Of a stretch of 64,000 nt of DNA, positions 35,041 to 47,894 are shown one piece after another. This DNA comes from Anaeramoeba flamelloides (lineage: Eukaryota; Metamonada; Anaeramoebidae), in contig JANTQA010000012.1 of the NCBI GenBank assembly GCA_027625915.1, positions 589,001-653,000 of the forward strand, given 5' to 3'. Numbering within the stretch: position 1 is the stretch's first letter; every line of letters starts with the position of its first letter. Made by a program: the position numbers and the translations under genes. A model generated the notes under the pieces. That model worked only from the letters and a program-made list of their open reading frames with translations. It ran no database searches and was not told the origin of the DNA.

Positions 35041-36210
35041 TTATTATTTTTTTTTTTCAAAATCAATACTTTTCAACAAAAAACAAAAAATATGTCTTTA
35101 AACATTTTCCAGAATTAACTTAATTGTTAATAAAAATAATACGTTACTTTTTATAAGTTTTATATAGGAAATATGTCAAATTTTGAATCCAAAAAATAGA
35201 CTCAAATTAAATAAATCGTTTAGATGATGTCAAATCATCCATTTCATAAACCTAAACACAAATTATAAAAAATAAAAAAATTTTTTTAAGATCTCAACAG
35301 GATTTACATTTGATTTTTAAAAAAATACTACCCTCTATAAAGATCAAAGTAATAATTCAACTATGTAATTCCACAAATCAATTATAAACCCGATTCCACT
35401 CAAATTTACCCAGTTAAAAATGAAAAATACACCTCTTTTTAAGAATAGACCAAATATACCATTGTTTAGAAATAAGAAAAATAATAAACTTCCGATTTGA
35501 GTTGAGATTCATCAAAGAAATACCTGAAAAAACCTTAAATTTCAAAAAAAAAACAATGTTAAAAAAATTTTTTGGTACCAGTTTCAATTGAAACACCTCG
35601 TGCAAAATTCCTCAATTTCTTTGAGAAAATTCAAATTGTTGGCAATAATTTTTTTTAAATAATAGTAACTATCTGAATATAAAAAGAAAATACAACGTCT
35701 CAATATTCTGTAAAGTTAATTTGGGGTTTTAATCATTTTTTTTTTAAATTGAATGCTTACAAAAATATTAAAAAAGAAAAAACAAAAAGACTTGAAAAAA
35801 GAAAAAAGCAAAAGTAAAACAAAAAAAAATTTACAAAATGAGAAAAAATGATCAGATTTAAAAATTGAAAATTGATTTTGAGAAGAATAATGAATTAAAA
35901 TCATCGAATATGTTCTATTTATTCCATAAAACTGCATCTATTTGACTGAAAAAGAGTTTATTATAGAATTTTCGTTTCAGAATGGGAGACGTTTGATAAT
36001 TTATTTAATACTTGAATCCTTTCATTTTTTTTTGGAAAGCTGAAGGAAAATTTGTGATTTTTTTTTATTTTACAATCAAAAGGAAACTCAATTAATATAA
36101 ATAATTAAATCTAATAATATTTTCCAATTAATAAAAAAAATAATAAAAATAAAAATAAAAATTCTATGATTACTAAAAAAAAAAAAAAAGAAACAATAAA
36201 AAAAAAAAAG
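35041..36210 (+). other. Intron-like sequence preceding the orphan RCC1-BTB exon
   Basis: It is similar to the end of the copy-3 intron (about 44060-44649): AATCAATACTTTTCAAC, TTTAAACATTTTCCAGAATT, TGGGAGACGTTTGATAAT, ending in a purine-rich tract and AAAG. So the orphan exon was duplicated with at least the last part of its intron, by DNA and not by reverse transcription. Confidence 0.65.
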
Positions 36211-37285
36211 ATCAATTAGGATTAGGACACTTAAATAATACTTTCAAACCAACCTTAATCAAACTTATAATTTCTTTTAATTAAATTTCAAAAATCAGAC
36301 TTACATACCAATTAACCTCTATTCTGACAAATGATGGAAAACTTTATAGAACTGGCAATGCTAGAAAAAATGGGTTTGGAAGAGATTTATCAGATTTTAA
36401 ACAATATCCACAATTTAAAAATAATAACACAATCATTAAAGATATTGATTGTGGTTATGAGTTATTTGCAATCTTAACACAATATAATGAAGTTTGGGTT
36501 CAGGGATCATTTAATGGTATTAATTCCGATGGTTTAATAGTAATTAGAAAAATTAAAACAGGAAATAATCTAACCACTGAACTTTCAGCTTATAAGCAAA
36601 TAAAATTCTGTGATCTAAATTTAATCTTCTTTTTCAAATCAAATTCATATTTAAGTCAAGATCTTGAAAAGTTATTAAAAAATGGATACATTTCTGATTG
36701 TGATATCCAAAATATTCCAGTTCATAAAATATTAATTGAGACAAGGATTGGAAAAACATTTGATTTGATCAAAAAAATATTTGGAATCAAATTGCAAATT
36801 AAATGAAATTCAAGATTTGTTAAAATGGATTTATTGTGATGAAATGATCAATTTCAAAAAGAACAAATGAAATTTTAAATCATTTTGGAATCCAAAATGC
36901 TCAAAAAACCAAATTATTAAAAAATGATTTAAAACAATTATTATTTGATGAACAAACTTCTGATTTTAAACTTGTTGTGAAAAATATAGAAAATGAAGAT
37001 GAAGAATTGTATATTCATAAATTTATTTTAGCAGCCAGAAGTGGATTATTTTTAAATATGTTTCAAAATATTGAAGAAAATTTCCAAAAAGTCAAAGATT
37101 ATTCTGGAAAATCATTAGAAACCATTGAATTATTAATATCATTTTTATACACTGACGAACTACCCATCACTGCAGACACAGACCAAGAATTCATCAAAAA
37201 AGAATTTGAAGATATTGTTGAATATTATCAATTAAATCGAAAGAATTCCAATCATGGATATTTTTGAAAAATATTCCAAAATATA
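36211..37285 (+). pseudogene. RCC1-double-BTB, orphan exon 2, decayed
   Basis: It aligns end to end with the exon-2 copies at 17735, 44650 and 53363 but carries several disruptions: a stop-containing start (CACTTAAATAATAC), extra A in the runs near 36775 and 36860, and a changed reading frame at the very end (near 37238). Only 36977-37267, the canonical BTB, remains a long open frame. No exon 1 like MSNIKSLGD lies upstream in 30.6-36.2 kb. The BTB part is still very close to the intact copies, which suggests recent decay or recent exchange with them. Confidence 0.85.
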
Positions 37286-37330
37286 ATAATATCAAACAAA
37301 TTCATTATTTTAATTTAGAAAAAATCCTCT

Positions 37331-38092
37331 TTAAGGGATTAGCGTCTACCAAAGAGAAGCCTAGGAACAAATTATGTTACTATTGGACCTAACCACATTA
37401 GTGCTACATTGTCCAAATGTCTCTAAAAAATCGATTAGTCAAGTAGTAATATTTGTTGATCTCATCAATTAAAAATGATCTAGGTATTAGTAAAAAACCC
37501 AACAATTTCAGAATAAAATCTGCATTTTGCCATAAATTTAATGGTTGAATTATCAATATTCAGACTAAAAAGTCGCAAAATATTTTTCTTAAATTTTTAG
37601 CGAAATATAGATTAGTTACTAAAAAATTCTTTTTTTTTTAAAAATTAAATAATTAACCAATAAATTTTTTTTACAAATTATTTCTCAAATCATGGAAATA
37701 TATTGATGCTACAAGCAGCTTTATCAAAAGCAAACAAAACTAATCAGTCTGTGTACTTTTAGGTTGATGATTATTGAGTTAATCTTTGAAATTCAAAAAT
37801 TAACAAAATAGTTACTTTTAGAAATTACGAAATATGATTTATTAAATACCAAAATACTGGTATTTTGGGATTTCTATTTTTAGATTTGGAAAAGGAATTA
37901 AAAATAATTTTTCCAAAATGAAACTTTTTTAATTGTGATCCATTAGTAAAAAATATAATAATTTATTGTGCAGTAAGATTTATAATAGATTTTTTATAGT
38001 CACAGTTTGAGCTCTGGTTCGCTAATATTATTTGCACCCAATTACAACATACTTTGATTATTGAGAAATCTATGGTGACGATAATCCCTTAA
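37331..38092. mobile_element. TTAA-flanked element D, copy 2 (inverted)
   Basis: 762 bp, TTAAGGGATTAGCGTCTACC at the left and GGTGACGATAATCCCTTAA at the right. Its interior is the reverse complement of 12797-13567. It was inserted about 45 bp after the end of the orphan exon. No coding capacity. Confidence 0.85.
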
Positions 38093-38193
38093 CGCTAATA
38101 AAAAGATTTTTTTATAACATCTATATAACATTTTTATAACAAAATTTCCTTTTATAAGTTGATTTTTTCAATATTTTTTAAAAAATATTCTTA

Positions 38194-38731
38194 TACAGCC
38201 GTTTCAACCCAGATGTGAATCACAGTCATTCGTTGAATGGTTGGGAATTATTTCCAGTCAAGTTCAACTTTTTTTAAATAATTTGAAATTATTTAAAAAT
38301 ATTTAAAATAATTTGAAAAAACTTGAAAATAATTTGAAAAAACTTAAAAATAATTTTAAAAATATTTTAGTTGTTACTGTTTGAATTTGAAGATCAGTAA
38401 AAAATCACTTCTTTTGTTAGATACACAGAATTACCAACTCTTGAATCTCATTACAAATTACTTTTCAATTCATAATTTTTCAAAAAATTGTTTCATTTTT
38501 GTAGGTTTCATTTCTTCAAAAATTTCAAATAAAAGAAGTGAGTTATGGATGATCTTCAAATCCAAAATGTAAAAAATAAAATATTTTTCAAATTACTTTC
38601 AATTTTTTTCAAATTATTTTAAATAATTTTCAATGATTGGAAATAATTTGAAAAAATTTGAATTTGACTGGAAATATTTCCAAAACATTCAACGAATGAC
38701 TGTGATTCACACCTGGGCTGAAACGGATGTA
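38194..38731. mobile_element. Long-inverted-repeat MITE E
   Basis: 538 bp between TA dinucleotides with inverted repeats of about 75 bp. The left end is CAGCCGTTTCAACCCAG followed by TGTGAATCACAGTCATTCG; the right end is the near-perfect mirror. The interior is TTTGAAAATAATTTG-like simple sequence plus a short open frame (38381-38572) with no recognisable product. It is Tc1/mariner-like by ends and TA target. Confidence 0.85.
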
Positions 38732-38734
38732 AGA

Positions 38735-39065
38735 AGCAATTGGTAAAAAACCAATAGTATCTTTAATAAAGAACACTCAAAATCACAGCCACAATACTTT
38801 GGGCTGATTTAATAATTTGATAATTAATCATTACATGCCAACTTGGAAATGTTATTTAATTTGTTGTAATTTTTCTTTTTTTTTTGATCATATTTGCGCT
38901 AAACCTTTTGGTTATTTTTAGGCTTTTTCTTTTTGTTTTTATTTTTAAATTACTTAGAATTTCGTGTTTCAGTTTCACAGTATTAGCAAGTAACCACTTG
39001 ATCTTTTTCATTGGTAACTTTTCTTCCCAATATAAAGAACATTCAACTGGTCAAAAAATGGATTA
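38735..39065. repeat. Repeat K, copy 3 (partial)
   Basis: It matches 16290-16620: AAAATCACAGCCACAATAC, GTTTCACAGTATTAGCAAG, AACTTTTCTTCCCAATAT. The left part of K is absent. Confidence 0.65.
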
Positions 39066-39985
39066 AAATAAAAAAGATTTCCATCTTTCAATTTAAGAGA
39101 AAGAGTTGTTTGTTTTTAGCACTTTAAAATCTCTATCTTTTTTGAACAAAAGTTTTAAATACAGTGATCAAAATAGTGTGTGTCTAAAGACTCTTAATTC
39201 TGTGTTTCCAAAATATAATATGTACTTTTTTTATTTCATGTTCCAATACAACATCCAATTTACTATACAATAGTATACCTAAAGTCAAATCGATTTTGAA
39301 AGTAAATCCGTTGATATTCGAAGTAAAATTTAAATTAGGAATACAATTAGTTTGAAATTTTTTATAATTATCTCAATTGTTTTGAATTTTTTTGTTTTTT
39401 TTATTATTAAAATTTTGAAAAAAATTAACTCTATTTTTTAATATAAATTTCCAATTTTATCCATTTATTTTTTCGAATTTCTTTTTAAATAATAGACCTT
39501 TAAGAAATCAATACTAAATTTACTTCTGGTTTATTGTTGGTTTCTTTAACCTTGGTTAATGATTAGGTCTTCTAGAACAAAAAAACACACTTTTTCTTTT
39601 GAAGAAAACAGATTTAACTATTTTCTTCAGATATTATTTTGACAACAGTTTATGAATTTTTTACCAAATATATTTCAATTACCATCAAGAAATCCAAAAT
39701 AAAACAAATCGAATTTTTATTTGTTCACTTTAGATCTCCAAGTACTTTCTGAACTAAAACTTGAAAAAAAAAGGAAATGTGTTCTGACAAATTATCCTTA
39801 ATTTTTTTTCATACAATGAAAATTTTTTCATTTTTTCCTTTCCTCTGTATTTTATTTTCTTTTTTTCAAAAATCCCAAAAACCCAAAAAACCTTAATCTT
39901 TCCCAAAATCAATACCAAACCCACAATTTAAGATTCCCAAAAAAAAATCAATCCAAACCAAATAAATCGCTAAACATTTAACTAA
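39066..39985 (+). promoter_or_regulatory. 5' flank of RCC1-BTB copy 3, with a conserved block at 39867-39907
   Basis: It is homologous to the 5' flank of copy 4 (about 48560-50088) over some 850 bp, including TTTCTGAACTAAA near 39749 and the block AAAAACCCAAAAAACCTTAA about 90 bases before the ATG. Copy 2 shares only the last 230 bases, because element B ends there. It probably contains the promoter. Confidence 0.5.
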
Positions 39986-40622
39986 ATGTCCAATATTAAG
40001 TCTCTTGGTGATATCGATGGAAAAACCAAACAAACAAAAAAATTCGAAACCTTGGAAACAATAAAAACCTTTCCAGAAGAAGTTACAAAGATTATTGATG
40101 TTGTTGCAGATTATTTCAATGAAATTGTATTTTTGAGTTCCGAAGGCAAACTATACCAATCAAGCCGAGATAAGTATCATGAAAAGCTAAGTGCAATTGA
40201 AAACCTACCACGAATGAAAAGTATTGCTTCTGGTAATTTTCATTTCCTGGCGATCTCAAATGAAGAAAAGCCCAGGGTCTATGGGTGGGGTCAAAGTATA
40301 GGTAAACAACTTGGTTTTGACAACTACGACAACAATGACAGAGTCGAAAAACCTACTTTAATTGAATCTTTAGAAAAGGAAAACATTGACCAAATCTTTT
40401 GTAGTGGTAACTGTTCATTTTTTTTAAACAAAACAACAAATATTTTGTTTGGAAGTGGTAAGGCTTCGAGTGGCAACTTGGGAAAACCAGAATTTACAAA
40501 AAATACTGTATATATCCAAAAATTACATGAAAATGTTACTAATGTGTTTGGTGGTCATTCGGAACATACACTTATGACAAAAACTGATGGAAAATTATAT
40601 GGTTTTGGTTTTAATGAATTAG
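39986..40622 (+). CDS. RCC1-double-BTB protein, copy 3, exon 1
   Basis: MSNIKSLGD start, 212 codons plus one base, ending before a GTAAGC donor. RCC1 repeat cores: IVFLSSEGKLYQSSRDKYHE, NFHFLAISNEEK, VYGWGQSIGKQLGF, CSFFLNKTTNILFGSG, GGHSEHTLMTKTDGKLYGFG. It differs from copies 2 and 4 mainly in loop residues such as SRDKYHEKLSAIENLPR and FDNYDNNDRVEKP. Paired with 44650-45722 it gives about 569 residues: RCC1 propeller plus two BTB domains. Confidence 0.87.
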
Positions 40623-40855
40623 GTAAGCTTTTTTAAAAATTTTGTTTTTTGTTTTTTGTCTTTATCTTCTTGTTCTTCTTCCATAGTGTTTTTCCTCAAA
40701 AATTTTCTTATTCTTCCTTTTTTTCTTGAAGAGAAAACCTGAACTATAGTTGTGAGAAAAAGAAAAATGAAAAGAAGAATATTTTAAATTAACCTCCAAA
40801 AATAAGATTCAAGATTGAGCTTTAAAATCTCTAAAAAAGAAGAAGAAAAAATGAT

Positions 40856-42063
40856 TTAAGGAAGTAAGTACATTTTACCATTTTGAAAAATTTTAATTGT
40901 GATAACATTACTGGAAAAATATTTTTTGAGTGCCACCAGATATTGAAACTTTAAAACCAAAACACCATTTACTAGTTTATTCGTGAAAAGAATCAAAGTA
41001 ATTCAGAGTTGAATCTTAAATTTTTCAATTTTTTGAACATTTTTTTTGATATAATTTTTCGTTTTATTAAATTTGGTTTTGGATCTCGAGATGTGTTTAT
41101 ACAAACGATTGAAATTAATCAAACAGTAAAACAAAAAAATATACCAGAAAGGGTGCGCATTTGAAAAAAATATTTTCTATTAGAAGACCAAACACAAAAG
41201 ATCACCATTCCAAAATAAATTTGTTGAAATCAAGAATGAAAAAAAAAAAAATCGATAAAAGCCTATTTTCGAAGATTGATTTTCTTTATCTTCTTAGTTT
41301 GTATGAATACAAACTATTTTTTTCCTTAAATTTCTCGCCCCATTACTATTTATTATAATTTTAAAAAACATTTTGTGACCAATTTGCTTTCAAAATTCTT
41401 TTTTAAAATATTTTTCTCAAACAAAGTCATAACAAGGAATACTATTTCAAAAATTACAATTAAGGGGTTGGATTCTTGGAATCAAAAAACAGTTACAAAA
41501 GATTCAAATCAAAATAATTGAAAAATTCAAGAACAAATTTCAATCAGATTCAGAATTTTTTTGAGTTCTCATTTTAATCGAAAATAAAGAATTATAAAAT
41601 CAAACAAATTTGTCCAATAAACCCTCATTCTCAAGAAGAATTAAAAAAATCTCTGATTTTCTGAACTAAAACTAGAATTAGATGACATAAATGAAAAATA
41701 GGAATTCAGAATTGATTTTGGAAATTCTTTCGAAATAAACAGTAATTTGTTTTTCAAAAATTTTCCAAACAAAATTTTTTTCATAAAGAATTAAAAATAA
41801 AACCAAATAAAGAATAAGTAATTGTGTAAAATGTTATAGATAAGATCAAGTAATAAATGATTTTTATTTATTTTTTTTTGATCAATTTTTTCATTTTTTT
41901 GATTTGCGTTTTTTTGTTGGTATGAAAATATCTTATACTAGGATATATTCCACTCTAGTATTTATGAAAATATCAATGTATTTGGCTAAATAAATGATTT
42001 GAATAATTCAGTTTCACATAAATGGTGGCACTCAAAAAATGAAAAATGTACTTACCCCCTTAA
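40856..42063. mobile_element. TTAA-flanked element X
   Basis: 1,208 bp: TTAAGGAAGTAAGTACATTTT-like left end, AAAATGTACTTACCCCCTTAA-like right end, and an inner inverted motif TTTTGAGTGCCACCA. The homologous intron of copy 2 reads AATTTAATGG at this point with a single TTAA, giving an empty site. Related sequence without clear ends follows exon 2 of copies 2 and 3. No transposase was recognised. Confidence 0.75.
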
Positions 42064-42494
42064 TTGGATTTATATTTTTTTTCTTGTTTTTTTTCAAAAA
42101 TCAAAGAGATTTTAGATCTTTTCAAAATCTCAAAAATCTATTTGATTTTTGAAAACAAAGAAACTCAATATTTGAAAATTCTTAGGAGATTCCTTTCACT
42201 TTCAATTTTTTAAAGTTCACAATTCTCCCAAATGAGAAATATATTTGTTTACATTTGTTTGTCCTTTTATTCAAAGATAAAATATATTCCAATTAATAAA
42301 TGAAAATTATTATTTCCCATTCTCAAATATTTTTCGAACTAATAGTTAAAAAAAGCCAAAGATTCATTTCCAAACCAATTAGAAAAATGATATTTTCATA
42401 ATTTGAATTCAGATTTCCATATTGAACTTTGAGAAATTTGTAATTTAACCAAAATTGCTATTAAATAATAAAAAATAATTTTTGATTTCTTGTT

Positions 42495-42939
42495 TACTGT
42501 TGAGAGAAAAATGTTTGACTCAGAAAAATATATGGTCACCATTTTTAATTGGGAACATTCGTAAAATTTAAAATCAAATCCTATTGATAACTAAGTGAAT
42601 TTTTGATAAATACAGATTTAAAGGTGTTACAAGTTCATTTATCTGTGGTGTGTGCAGAATACTCATTTGAATGGTTGATAACTAAAGTAGATCATGTTAT
42701 TTTAACAAAAATCCAAGTTTTAGTAAAGTTTACTATTAATTCTGAAAATGGTAATTTTTAAACTTGCTTTAGATTATAAGAGATAAGGGTTTGAAAAAGT
42801 AGAATCACATTAATCCTTATTCTAATAAGTAGATTATTCTTATTTTCTTTAGTTATTTGACAAACGATTGAAATTAAAAATCATTTTCAGTAATGTTCCC
42901 AATTAAAATTGCTGTCCAATTATTTTTCTCTCAACAGTA
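42495..42939. mobile_element. MITE F
   Basis: 445 bp between TA dinucleotides with inverted ends CTGTTGAGAGAAAAATG and CAATTATTTTTCTCTCAACAG, then TTTTAATTGGGAACATT on both arms. The inner arm AAAATCAAATCC is shared with element G at 49427. No coding capacity. Confidence 0.85.
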
Positions 42940-43684
42940 ATTTCTGATTCCCAATAATTTTCACTTGGTCACATTCTCTTGTTATGAACAAACATAACCT
43001 TAAAATATTAAAATGAGGTTATAAACAGAATTCTTTACCAGGCTTTTAAACATTTTGAATAAAAGAAAAAAATATATAAACAAAGATCAAATGAAATTGT
43101 TTTTGAGAACCGATATTGAACCAATCATAAAGTGTCCAAACATCTAATATGAACAAAGCAGGATCAGGAATCCTCCAAAACCACATTCTTTTGGATTGTT
43201 TATCATTTTCTCATAAAATCACCAAAAAGCTAGCATTAGGTGAAATTTTAAATTAAAAAAATGTGTTTATGCTTCATAGAATCACTAATTCTTTGAAGAA
43301 AATGCTCTAAATGGTTTGAGTCTATTTGGCTATTATAAAAATTGAACCTGAATGAAATTGGAACAAAATCCCACTCAATTTATTGAAGTGGATAAGATTG
43401 TTGAGAGAAATTAACCCGATCCACTCTCTAACTTGATTCAAAAATATTTCTAATTTAAATATAGGATTTGGGAAGTATTGTAAAGTGTTGTATAGTGTCT
43501 AGGTTTTTTTTTTATATAAATTTCTTGTTTTTGTTTTGAAAATACTTTTTTGATTTTTTAATCAAAACAAAAATTAAAAAAAACTGAGCGGAAAATAAAT
43601 AAACCTTTAATACTCGCTTTTTAATGAGAAAAAAAATAAAAAAAATAAAGATATTTACTTTAATTTAAAAAAACAAATACCTTT
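42940..43684. other. Remaining unique part of the copy-3 intron
   Basis: No mobile element or gene was recognised. It includes an AT-rich run at 43620-43684 shared with 31740-31790, the sequence just before another palindrome N. Confidence 0.45.
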
Positions 43685-43757
43685 GTATTTTACAAAATTT
43701 AAAAGAATAGAGTAAAATCTTTTATTTTACTTGATACTTTTAAATTCTGGAAAACCT
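43685..43757. repeat. Palindrome N, copy 3
   Basis: A 73-bp imperfect palindrome nearly identical to 31791-31863, including the central AGAGTAAAATCTTTTATTTT. It is followed by a second, different palindrome (43785-43835, AAAAAGAAAATTC and mirror). Confidence 0.8.
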
Positions 43758-43848
43758 CCGTTACTTTTATTTTAGTTTTTAGAAATTAAAAAGAAAATTC
43801 AAGAAATTTTCTTTTTATTTCTCAAATCCTCAATAAAATCACAGTTAG

Positions 43849-43919
43849 CTTTTCCAGAATTCAAAAGAATGTAGTTAAATCTAAGATTTTTATCTGTTCT
43901 TTTGAATTCTGGGAAACCG
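43849..43919. repeat. Palindrome N, copy 4
   Basis: Arms CTTTTCCAGAATTCAAAAG and CTTTTGAATTCTGGGAAACC around a short AT loop. Confidence 0.8.
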
Positions 43920-44649
43920 AACCAACAGTCGCTAGGTTTTTTTTAATTTGAGAAATAAAACGAAAATTTTAATTAATTTTCTGTTTATTTCTTAAATGAA
44001 AAAAAAAACCTAACCATAAACATGATTAAAAGAATAAATTAATTTCCTCCCTTCAAAATTAAAAAAAAAAAAAAAAAAATCAATACTTTTCAACCGAATA
44101 CTAAAAATATGTGTTTAAACATTTTCCAGAATTAACTTAATTTTGAATCAATATAATAGGTTAATTTTTTAAGTTTGATATTGGAAACATGTGAATTTAG
44201 GAATCCAAAAAATCTGCTCATAATTTAATAAATTGTTTAGATGAATTCTAAATCATCCATTTCTAAAAACAAAACACAAATTATACAATAAAAAAATTTT
44301 TACAAGATCTTAACAGGATTTTCATCTGATTTTTAAAAAAATACTACCTTCTAAAAAGATCAAATAATAATTCAACTATTTGCATCCACAAATCAGTTAG
44401 ATTATATAATTTTCATTTCAGAATGTGAGACGTTTGATAATTTATTTAATACTTGAATTCTTTCATTTTTTTATGGAAAGTTGAAGGAAAATTTATGATT
44501 TTTTTTTATTTTAAAATTAAAAGTAAACTCAATTAATATAAATAATGAAATCTAAATAAATTTTTTCAATTAATAAAAAAAAATAAAAATAAAAAAAAAA
44601 ATAAAAATTCTTCAATTACCAAAAAAAAAAAAAAAAAAAAAAAAAAAAG

Positions 44650-45722
44650 GTGAATTAGGATTAGGACACCAAAACGATGCTTTGAAACCAACCCAAATCA
44701 AACTTAAAATTCCTGTTGAAGAAATTTCAAAAATCAGACTTACATACCAATTAACCTCTATTCTGACAAATGATGGAAAACTTTATGTAACTGGTAGTAC
44801 TCTAAGAACTGGATTTGGAAGAGATTTATCAGATTTTACACAATATACACAATTTAAAAATAATAATACAATCATTCAAGATATTGATTGTCGTTATCAT
44901 TTATTTGCAATCTTAACACAAGATAATGAAATTTGGGTTCAGGGGTTATTTAATGGTACTGATTCCAATAATACATCAGTAATTAGAAAAATTCAAACAG
45001 GAACTAATCTAATAAATGAACTTTCATCTTTTAATCAAATGAAATGCACTAGTGAAAATTTAATCTTCTTTTTCAAATCAAATTCATATTTAACTCAAGA
45101 TCTTGAAAATTTATTAAAAAATGGATACTTTTCTGATTGTGATATCCAAAATATTCAAGTTCATAAAATATTAATTGAAACAAGGATTGGAAAATCATTT
45201 GATTTGATCAAAAAATATTTGGAATCAAATTGCAAATTAAATGAAATTCAAGATTTGTTAAAATGGATTTATTGTGATCAAATGATCAATTTCAAAAGAA
45301 TAAATGAAATTTTAAATCATTTAGGAATCCAAAATGCTCAAAAAACCAAATTATTAAAAAATGATTTAAAACAATTATTATTTGATGAACAAACTTCTGA
45401 TTTTAAAATTGTTATGAAAAATGAAGAAGAAGAAGAAGAAGAATTGTATATTCACAAATTTATCTTAGCAGCCAGAAGTGGATTATTTTTAAATATGTTT
45501 CAAAATATTGAAGAAAATTTACAAAAAGTCAAAGATTATTCTGGGAAATCATTAGAAACCATTGAATTATTAATATCATTTTTATACACTGACGAACTAC
45601 CCATCACTGCAGATACAGACCAAGAATTCATCAAAGAAGAATTTGAAGATATTGTTGAATATTATCAATTAAATCCCAGAATTCCAATCATGGATATTTT
45701 TGAAAAATGTTCCAATATATAA
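44650..45722 (+). CDS. RCC1-double-BTB protein, copy 3, exon 2
   Basis: It starts after AG with two bases of a Gly codon (GT GAA TTA GGA) and is open for 356 codons. Order: RCC1 remainder (LYVTGSTLRTGFGRDLSDF, IWVQGLFNGTDSNNT), divergent BTB (NGYFSDCDIQNIQVHK, WIYCDQMINF) and canonical BTB (TSDFKIVM, LYIHKFILAARSG, ISFLYTDELP). The acceptor follows about 29 A with no pyrimidine tract. Substitutions against the other copies concentrate in the RCC1 loops, while the last 90 codons are almost unchanged. Confidence 0.88.
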
Positions 45723-46302
45723 TTTTATCAAACAAATTCATTATTTTAATGTAAAAAAAAAAATCCTTTTAACATTCAAATGTCTATTTTTTATTATGAT
45801 TTAATAAAACAATCATTTATTTATTTCTATTTTTTTTTTTAATTTCTTTTATTATTATTCTAACATTTTGTTTAACTTTGGATTTTTATAAATATAATAG
45901 AATATAAATTTCCGTTTGATTAAAAGAAGGGAATAAATAAAGAATAATTTCTAAAAATTGAAAGTAGTAATTTATTACATTGTGCTTGATTTCCAAAATT
46001 TTAATTGTTAGGATCTTTACTGAAAAAAAAGTTTTTGAATGCCATAGAATATATCAAAATATAAAATTAAAAATATCATATGTTTATTTACTTTAGGAAT
46101 AGAAAACAAACCTAAAATAATAATCAATAGTTGAATCTATAATATTTCTAATTTTTTTACACATTTTTTTTCTTAAATTATTATTCTAATTCAATTTTTT
46201 TTAAAAATCTTTTAACTAGCTTTAGTGAATACTTCAAAGTAATCATAAATAAACTAAAAAAAAAAAAAAAAAACATGACTTGGGCTGTATTTTAATATAT
46301 AT

Positions 46303-46338
46303 AAGATATTTACAAGAAAGTGGGGCAAATTTATTTTA

Positions 46339-46408
<70 letters not shown>

Positions 46409-46940
46409 CCCATTATTCAAAGTAGGATTTAAATCTATAAAATCATTAACCACCATTTATAGATTCTTAATAATAATTTAATTTTTTTGTTTGCATTGTA
46501 TTGCAAAAATAAAATTTATTAAAATTTATGATCTCGATTTTTTCTGATATTTTTTTACGGTGAAAATTGGTGTTCATTATTTTCTTTTTGATCGAAAAAA
46601 CCATTTTCATAACTTGTATAATCTCAACAAATTTTCAAATATAATTAAAAACATATAACTGCGCAATATGTTTAAAAAGTCATTTGTCCCCATTCCATAT
46701 TTCCGGTTTTTTTATTGATATTGGTCCTACATTGTTTAACCAAAAAAAAAGTACTATTTTTTTTTTCATTTTTTGGCAATATTTCAACTAACATATTTTG
46801 AATTAAATACATAAGTGGTTGGTTCAATCGGTATAAATATTAAACTTAATTTGGTATAGTTGATTAATGATAACCATCACTAAAAAAGATTATTTTTTAA
46901 GAAATGTAAAAAAAATACCCCACTTTTTTGAAAATACCTT
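46303..46940. mobile_element. MITE M, copy 1, with internal TA/TG microsatellite
   Basis: Inverted ends AAGATATTTACAAGAAAGTG and its counterpart (CACTTTTTTGAAAATACCTT), each with a GGGG/CCCC step that stands out here. It is similar along its length to 56907-57484. Both copies sit in TA repeats. The (TA)9(TG)25 tract at 46340-46406 is absent from the other copy, so it expanded after insertion. Confidence 0.8.
46340..46406. repeat. (TA)n(TG)n microsatellite
   Basis: About 9 TA then about 25 TG units, perfect. A TA run of about 14 units also follows the element at 46946-46974. Confidence 0.95.
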
Positions 46941-46943
46941 ATC

Positions 46944-46974
<31 letters not shown>

Positions 46975-47694
46975 ACCATAAACAAGAAACATAAACTTTC
47001 CAAATAAACATGTTGAAATTAAAAATGATAATATAAAAATTTACAAGCATAGTTTATTTAGGAAGATAGATTATCTTATTTATCTTCTTGATTTGGACTT
47101 TTACAAACAAGTTAATTACCTTTGCTTTCTCACCCAGGCCAATATTTATTATTATTTTGCAAAAAAAAAAATTTTCAAATTATTTGACAAAACAATTTAT
47201 TTTCTAATAAATTTATAAAAAGTAAGTTTAAATACAGAATATTTATATACAAGATTAAATTTAAAGTATTGAATTATTGAAATCAAATCAAATAATTAAC
47301 AAAGGGTTCTGCCCAAATAAAATAGGGGATATTATTCAGAAATTGGAATTATGATTCAGAATTATTTTTATTTCTCCAATTTATTGGAAAATAATAATTC
47401 TTAAATCAAAAAAAATTTCATTCAATAAATCTATATTTTTGAAATTAAGTTTCAAAAATATTCTTATTTACTGAGCCAAAACTAGAATTAGATGAATTAA
47501 AATAAAATAGAAATTAGAAATTCAGTTTTGAAGAATAATTCGGAAATAAGATGTAATTTGATAATTAAAAATTTACCAAACAAATGTTTTGCTACAAGAA
47601 TATAAAAATAAAATCAGGAATCTAGTATCAATTTTTTTCAAATATTCAACAGATAAGATCAAGAAATTAATAATTTTATTGTCATTTATTTCTT

Positions 47695-47894
47695 TACAGT
47701 CAGTTTCACTTTTAAGGCACAAACTTTCAACGAAATTTAAGGCACAAAAAGAATCTCAAATTAAGGCACAAAATTCAGATTCTAGTAAAAAAAAATGTAA
47801 AAAAAAAAATTCCAAATTTTGTGCCTTAATTTGAGATTTTATTGTGCCTTAAATTTCGTTGAAAGTTTGTGCCTTAAAAGTGGAACTGACTGTA
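47695..47894. mobile_element. MITE family L, copy 4
   Basis: 200 bp between TA dinucleotides. Ends CAGTCAGTTTCACTTTTAAG and mirror, and arms AACTTTCAACGAAATTTAAG and mirror. This is the best-preserved copy. The related element X sequence lacks it at the corresponding position (near 41850). Confidence 0.9.

Larger units (their letters stand above)
40623..44649 (+). other. Probable 4.0-kb intron of RCC1-BTB copy 3
   Basis: It runs from the GTAAGC donor to a long A run ending in AG. It shares a core with the copy-2 intron. Inserted in it are element X (40856-42063), element F (42495-42939) and two palindromes N (43685-43757, 43849-43919). An ATTACCAAAA motif precedes the A run, at the position of the ATTACTAAA in other copies. 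Confidence 0.65.
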
